Shown piece by piece: positions 58,522 through 64,000 of a stretch of DNA of 64,000 nt (its first letter is position 1; every line of letters starts with the position of its first letter). Source of the DNA: Cerrena zonata (lineage: Eukaryota; Basidiomycota; Agaricomycetes; Polyporales; Cerrenaceae); NCBI GenBank assembly GCA_038087015.1, contig JASBNA010000010.1, positions 1 through 64,000 of the forward strand, written 5' to 3'. Both the position numbers and the translations under genes were made by a program. Below the pieces are notes generated by a model. It was not told the origin of the DNA, did not search any database, and was given only the letters and a program-made list of their open reading frames with translations.

Positions 58522-59461
58522 TGTTAGAACTATGCTAGAACCCTATCATGTGACATACCTAATCTCTACTAATCCTGACCTATCCTAGTTGACCCCCGGC
58601 TCAGCCCGATATTCCCGTACTCCACTCGTCCTTTCCACAGTCATTTCCTCTGCCATGCTCTCATCTTCTGTTTATTCTATTTACCCTCCGACCCTCTGAC
58701 TCGTTCTCCACTTTATCTTTGATATTCTTTTACCCTTTTGCCTTTATCTGATCCATGGTCTCTTATCGTAGCTGATTCTTTTAGATAGTTCCTTACCACA
58801 CGTCTTTCCTTCCCGACATCGCCGATAGGCCTCCGATCATCAGCCCTGTAATATCTTTCTCATTTATCTCTTGTTTAATTATCTCATATTCTTTCCTCCC
58901 GTACCTTTCCACATGTCCTATGATTCCAACCCTATTTCTATCACACCATTCGCACATCACTCCCCTTCGTATTTTCTCTAAGTCCTCTGTTCCTTGTAGG
59001 AGTCTCGCAGTATAAATACTCATCTCACTTGCTGTATTTCCTTAGTACGAAACTCGACTTTGATTTGTCCTCATACCTCCGATCTCCGTGTGATTCCCTA
59101 CTCCTCCGACCAGGACTTGACTTCAGTTTAGTCTATCGTCTTAACTTCTCTCTCTTCACTTGTCTTCTAGGACTTCCTAGTTGACACTCCATAATCTGGC
59201 GAAACGTCCTAGTGACTATTCCAGTATTCCTACTTACCTCTGTCTGCATCTTAGGTCCCCTACTTTCCCAATGTCTCCGACTTCTACTGTCTCTGAAATC
59301 CAGGGCTGTATCCTAGAAGGGCGCAACACATAAGTTGAAGCCAAGCCCATTTGTATTTGACTACCTACGTTATAGGTCCTGAGTCACCGACTCGTATCCC
59401 TACCCTTCCCTCGCTCTCTCCTCCAAGCGACCTCCACGTTGCTCTGAGACGGACCGTGACA
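58522..59461. mobile_element. Solo LTR, 940 bp
   Basis: Starts TGTTAGAAC and ends CCGTGACA (TGT...ACA termini) and is flanked on both sides by TTAGC (58517-58521 and 59462-59466), a 5-bp target duplication. It is CpG-containing and C-rich in a pyrimidine-biased way, unlike the neighbours on the left. No matching internal part or second LTR is in the window, so it is either a recombined solo LTR or a similar terminal unit. Family unknown. Confidence 0.7.
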
Positions 59462-59474
59462 TTAGCCTGCAGAT

Positions 59475-59965
59475 CACTATGCTAAATATCACTTTTCAGA
59501 TTTATAAAGTAGAAATTACAGGTTTAATTAAATAATAATGTTATGATAGTGGAGGGTCAGAGATAGGGACAAATAAAAAGCACCAGTAAAAAGAGCTTCA
59601 AAAATAAAGCATGGTAGCAACAGAAAGGAGGTGATTTGGATATAAATTGACCGAGATATAGGGCAAACAACATATGTTTTATAGGAAAAAGCGGAATATG
59701 GTATGCTTTTGAACCTTATTTGGGGTAATGTGGGTACCATTGGATAGAGCTCGGAAAATGGAGCTTGGTAGCAAAAAGAAGCATATGATTTGGGTAGAAA
59801 CTGGGGGAGCTATGGGGAACAGAACATATAGAGGATATGTTTTGGCAGAATACTGCCATATACAGTATGTTTTCTGCATTACATAAGCGAAGACATGACT
59901 TATGTTCTCAGAATTCACTTTGCCGGTGGGCGCTTAATATCGATTATTATATAAGCATATTAGTC
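59475..59965 (+). repeat. Dispersed repeat R, copy B (CpG retained)
   Basis: About 490 bp; keeps CpG in AGCGGAATATGG, TGCCGGTGGGCGCTTAATATCG and others. It is in inverted orientation to copy C at 61185, so the two could be ends of one unit. Confidence 0.7.
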
Positions 59966-61184
59966 CATATATGGGTATATTACAAACAAATATAAATAGA
60001 TAATGACATAGTGAACTAAGTGCTTTGGGGTTATTTTGTTGAGCGGAGTTTGGCTTTTGCAGATTGAGTCTGCCTCATTGAGTCTGTGATGGGGCTCATT
60101 AGTGATTTGATCTCATTTGTATGTAGCAGGAGTGTATAGGCTCACTGCGTCTCTTGGCAATAGGTGTGGTTGTTGCCACGGGTTTGGTTTTTGGTGTATG
60201 TTCTACTGTCATTTTTGCATTAGAGGGGTATTTTCGGACTTGGGGTAGTCTGATGGTCTCTTCAGTAGGTCTGTTCCGTATTTCTATTTCAAGCCACTCT
60301 AGTGTTTACATAAGCTACTGTATAGCTGTTCTCTCACAGTCCACTTTGCCTTGTTCGTGGATTTGTTGTTTTTTGTGCAGGTTGTTCTGGGTATTTCCTT
60401 TTCGAGGTATGACGGGTTAGTTCTTCGTCGTTGTTCGCGGTGGCAAGCTCATGTCTTTTGTGGTGGTTTTTTCATGTGTGCTTTAACTACTCATTTTGTA
60501 TCTACATTTGTCTATGTACACAGTGTTGTTTCTTAAAATTTTCTTTTATTTTCATAGTTTTTGTGTTTGTGTTTGTTCATTGTGACCACTCGCACTCTGG
60601 TATCCAGTGCGAGATGGGTTTGGGGTGATTACCCATAGCAATGTGCTCTGCTTGGTAGCGTCATCGCTGCCCTGGTGCGGGGAAAGGGAGTCACTCGATA
60701 GTTTTCATCATGGTATCCGTATGTCGGTGACCCCATTTCCCTGTAGATCGAGCCCCTATACACCTATTTGCTTCCTCTTGTCGATAACGATGAGAGTACT
60801 GGTCCCCAGGGCTGCAAAGAGGCTGATGTCGAGCTCCTCTATGACGAGGAGCCCTATACCTGGGGTGCCAAGTTTGATTTGATTATTATTCAATCTCTCT
60901 CTCCCCCTATATCATCCATTCAAGTGCTGGTATTACTTGCACTTAGATGGTTACACTATTTTCTTCTATCTAGGACTACATCTTTTGAGGAAGAAAATAG
61001 CCTTATGCCAACTCCTGGCAGATCTATTTGAGGTGAGTCAGTTTTACACATCTGTCAAGTTATGCAGTGTCTATACAGAGACATTACATAAGCAGGTAAA
61101 GCCAAATCATGATGTTGTGAGCTAGGCATCTTGGGACACAACACTTGGAGACCTTGTTCACTACATCTTTTTTGGCTTATTGCA
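59966..61184. other. Segment between inverted R copies, no recognised gene
   Basis: T/G-rich, with moderate CpG. Short plus-strand frames (60154-60420, 60607-60882) have no family resemblance. TTTGTGTTTGTGTTTGTTC near 60560 is a simple repeat. Confidence 0.4.
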
Positions 61185-61620
61185 TATAGACTAATATGCT
61201 TACATAATAGCTGAAATAAGCACCCTCTGCAAATTGAAATTTGAGAACAAGGTATGTTTTGATTATGTAATGCAGAAAACATACTATATATGGTAACTCT
61301 CTGTCAAAATATAGACTCATATGTTGTTTTCCCTATAGCTCTCCTAATTTCTATCCAAACTATATACTTTTTGTGGCTACCAGGTGTCATTTTCTGAGCT
61401 CTATCTGATGGTATATACACCACTTCCAATAATATTGAAAGTGAGTCTCTGTTTCACTTTTTCTCCAAAAACATATATTGTTTAACATATCTCTCTGTCA
61501 ATTCTGACCAGATCATCTTTTTTCTACTTCTACTATGCTCTATTTATTAGGCTCTACCTATTGACATTATTTATACAACAATTGAGTAAGGTTAGTTTGC
61601 TACAATTTCACATCTTTGCA
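61185..61620 (-). repeat. Dispersed repeat R, copy C (inverted)
   Basis: Reverse-complement relative of copies A and B, containing AATGCAGAAAACATACTATA, CATATGTTGTTTTCCCTATA and TTTGTGGCTACCAGG. Confidence 0.65.
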
Positions 61621-61694
61621 ATTACCAGGGCTTATAGGGCCAACCCCACTCTAGGGTTCAACAAGCGCCCAGTTTTCCCACACTCAACCCAAAT

Positions 61695-61948
61695 CTCAAT
61701 TTTGCTCATATCTCAACATTCTCTCTATCAACTCATTTTGCTCTTGGAAGTTGACTTATAGTACAAACTTTGAGTTGTTCTATGGTCAAGTTTTGAGAGC
61801 AAAAGATGCAGTAGTTGTGAAGATATGAGATAAACAAAATTCCCTCTAAACCCTAGACTAGGGCTAGGTAGTGGTTTTACCTTATGGTACAAGCGCCCCA
61901 GCAAAGTTCGAACAAGAAAAATGATACCTTCGTACCTCAGGAATCGTA
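61695..61948 (-). repeat. Dispersed repeat D, copy 3 (inverted, CpG retained)
   Basis: Mirrors copies at 55682 and 56046. Reverse complement contains GAGGTACGAAGGTATC and GGGGCGCTTGTACC, where the desert copies have lost CpG. Confidence 0.7.
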
Positions 61949-62030
61949 AAAAAGGGGCCCCCAAGATGCTACACCCTAGTCGTCCTGAAAACAAGATATA
62001 AATCAGAGAATAAAGGCAGAGATTATGATA

Positions 62031-63974
62031 TCAACTTACAGGTTGGTAGGGCACCTGGTCCATGCTGGCATGGAGTCGACCGGTGAGTTTCTGGTTGAAC
62101 TTGAGATTCCTCTGCCATTCCTTAACCTTGTAGGGCTTGGCCTTACCCTCCCAGATTTGCTGAAGATGATTGGTGAACCAAATCTCACATTGGATCATCC
62201 AATGCTCGACGCCCAACCCAGAGGCTTGCCAAGTAGCAGATTTTGGCCACCAAGACACATCTGCGGTCTGGTCCCTCCCATGCCCTGAACAAAGAGTGTG
62301 AAAATGAGTATTAGAAAAATATCAAAATATGATCAACTTACCGGTGTAGACTCTGTACACCCCACAGATCGACTCCATAATACCGGTATCCACAAACTCA
62401 TAATAACGATATGTTTGTGGTGCCACCTCGATCCGCTGATATGCACAGACCGTGTCCTCAGTGTCAACGTTGGCGATGTTGGCAAGGGACACTCTAGACT
62501 CAAGAGCCAGCCGCCAAGTGATGCCGCCTTCAGCAAGGGCATATCTTGCTACTGCAGGATCGCTCAAGATGTTCAGCCGACGACTGATATAGGTCTTGTA
62601 GTCTTCATCTGTGAAGATGTAATTTGCAGCACAAATTGGCAGCTGGTATATGTGGGGGACAAAACTCATAGCTGAGGGTGAGGTGGGCTCCTTGGTCCAG
62701 ACAATATTGAATCCAATCCCTCTCTCTATCAGCTCGTGGATGATCTGCTTGTTTGATGGTCCCCATCCCCTGCGGAGCATCTCTTTGAAGGAGGTTTGGC
62801 AAGACATTGCAAGGGTCCAGCTACATGCGGTGCTGGACGTGGTGCTGATTGGGGTGTGCAGCTTATCTCCCAGAGTAAACAATGGTCGGATGATGTGACC
62901 CCACCGGTTGTATTTATTTTTGAAGGCCTCGCTATTCATATGGCAGTCAGAGATAGCCAAGGGCATCTGTTGCCCGCTGGTGATGGCCTGCCAGAAGTCC
63001 TCAAGACGTTGTATGAGCTGAGGATCCCGAAATTCAAACTCCTTTGCTGCAGCATCCTGTGCTATGGCTTGGAGAAGCAACATTGTCCCAGCAGGGATAG
63101 GAAATGCATCTGCAGCCACATTGAGCTGCAGAGGGAGTTTGGGGAGCCCTTAAATCCCATAATAGTAGTGAGCAACATACATGAAAGGCTTCATTCTTGA
63201 CCAAGTATAATATTAGACGTCCCACTCGCCCTGAGCGGGAACAATGGTGTCTTGATAGGCGGTGATGGGTTCGAGTTGAGGTGGTGGTTGCTGGGGGAGG
63301 GGGACTTGGGGGAACTCGTTTGGTACAAGTTCAGCGGCGTTGTAGTCATCCTCTGCATCCTTGATGGGCGCGACGTTGTCAAAGAGGTCCCATTCATCAG
63401 TGAACATATCGTAATTTCGCTGATTTGGTTGATATTCTTGGAAGACAGCCTCTTTATCAGCCTTTGGAACAGGCTTGTGTATGAACCATGGCTCCACCTC
63501 AATCTCCTCCCAGATAAACACTTTGGACTTTGCAAAGAGACGCCTTCCCCGTTCTTGCATGGTTGCCAGCCGCTCTCCTGAGATCTTCCTCAGGTCCCAC
63601 TTTGCATTTGCCGCTGTACGTTGTTCAAAGAATTCCTGGGGACCAATTATCTCCTTCTTCTGTTCCACTGCTTTCACCTCCAACATCTGGTCATATGGAT
63701 CAGGGTCAAAGTCAGGTCCTCGATGATCGTAGCCATATTGCAGCTCCTGAGGAGGAGCTCAGGAAGGACCTGGGGCAGATGTTTGGTATCGGCATTGGAC
63801 AGATTGGATTGCCTCCTTTGATAGAGCAAGTGTAGCAGCCAAATCGCTAGGAGGCTTGCTACCCTTAGGATATGCAAGCCAGACGGGGGTATTGGCATTA
63901 AGGAAAATGTAGAGGAAATTGAGGAGCTGCCAATTGCCCTGTGTTGACATAAATGCCTCAGCAGGGAAGGGCAT
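62031..63974 (-). pseudogene. Lightly damaged gene of an uncharacterised, probably element-associated family
   Basis: The minus strand reads MSTQGNWQLLNFLYIFLNAN and TPVWLAYPKGSKPPSDLAAT (63974-63759), then YGYDHRGPDFDPDPYDQML, RTAANAKWDLRKISGERLAT, KSKVFIWEEIEVEPWFIHKP and QRNYDMFTDEWDLFDN (63686-63213). After two in-frame stops around 63210 and 63150 comes a long frame (63119-62322) with MPLAISDCHMNSEAFKNKYN, YALAEGGITWRLALES and MESICGVYRVYTG. After an intron follow SWWPKSATWQASGLGVEHWM and EWQRNLKFNQKLTGRLHASM, ending at 62031. The block order recalls proteins found beside transposons in Agaricomycetes, but I know no function. The DNA keeps CpG. The two stops argue for a pseudogene unless unseen introns remove them. 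The 5' end probably lies past the window. Confidence 0.45.
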
Positions 63975-64000
63975 CAGTGAAGTCGATGAGAATATGGCTA

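Noticed and set aside
60154..60628. Overlapping plus-strand frames that look like membrane proteins
   Set aside because: The hydrophobic look comes from T-rich DNA in all frames; no start context or homology seen.

Overview
The window looks like basidiomycete (mushroom-type) nuclear DNA. The protein-coding genes carry many introns of about 50-65 nt with GT...AG ends, the left part uses C/G-ending codons, and the mobile elements (KDZ transposase, Ty3 chromovirus, integrase-core and 2OG-dioxygenase relics) are of types common in Agaricomycetes. No species is claimed.

Left arm, 1 to about 16.75 kb: gene-dense, CpG-containing DNA. It holds a TSC2/tuberin-type GTPase-activating protein (5' end cut by the window), a convergent GEN1/Yen1-type Holliday-junction resolvase (5016-7860, minus), a small unrecognised gene with a clear TATA box (8745-9092), and a complete 19-exon HEATR5/LAA1 gene (11242-18123).

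The base composition changes abruptly inside the LAA1 gene. After 16753 the sequence has no CpG for 1,358 bp, although the reading frame and splice sites continue to the family's C-terminus.

Central block, about 16.75 to 58.5 kb: an AT-rich, almost CpG-free desert built of nested and decayed mobile elements. These are: a 7.8-kb interval bounded by inverted repeats, holding relics of an integrase-core gene, a BTB gene, a probable TET/JBP-like dioxygenase and an unknown gene; two Ty3/gypsy relics; a KDZ transposase relic; a long inverted repeat with nearly identical arms; and two palindromic MITE families. Repeats that also have copies outside the block show CpG replaced by TpG or CpA inside it, which points to methylation-linked decay.

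One young element sits in this desert: an apparently intact 6,851-bp chromodomain Ty3 retrotransposon (37483-44333) with identical 602-bp LTRs and a CTAGA target duplication. Its sequence predicts Tf1-type self-priming. A 12-nt stretch about 36 nt after the TATA box is perfectly complementary to the 12 nt just past the 5' LTR. Its leader holds three tandem hairpins with a conserved 29-nt loop and stems that differ in sequence but stay complementary.

Right arm, 58.5 to 64 kb: CpG returns. It begins with a 940-bp solo LTR flanked by TTAGC, followed by repeat copies less decayed than their desert relatives and a lightly damaged gene of unknown function running toward the window end. The region could be a heterochromatic or pericentromeric block, but that is an inference.
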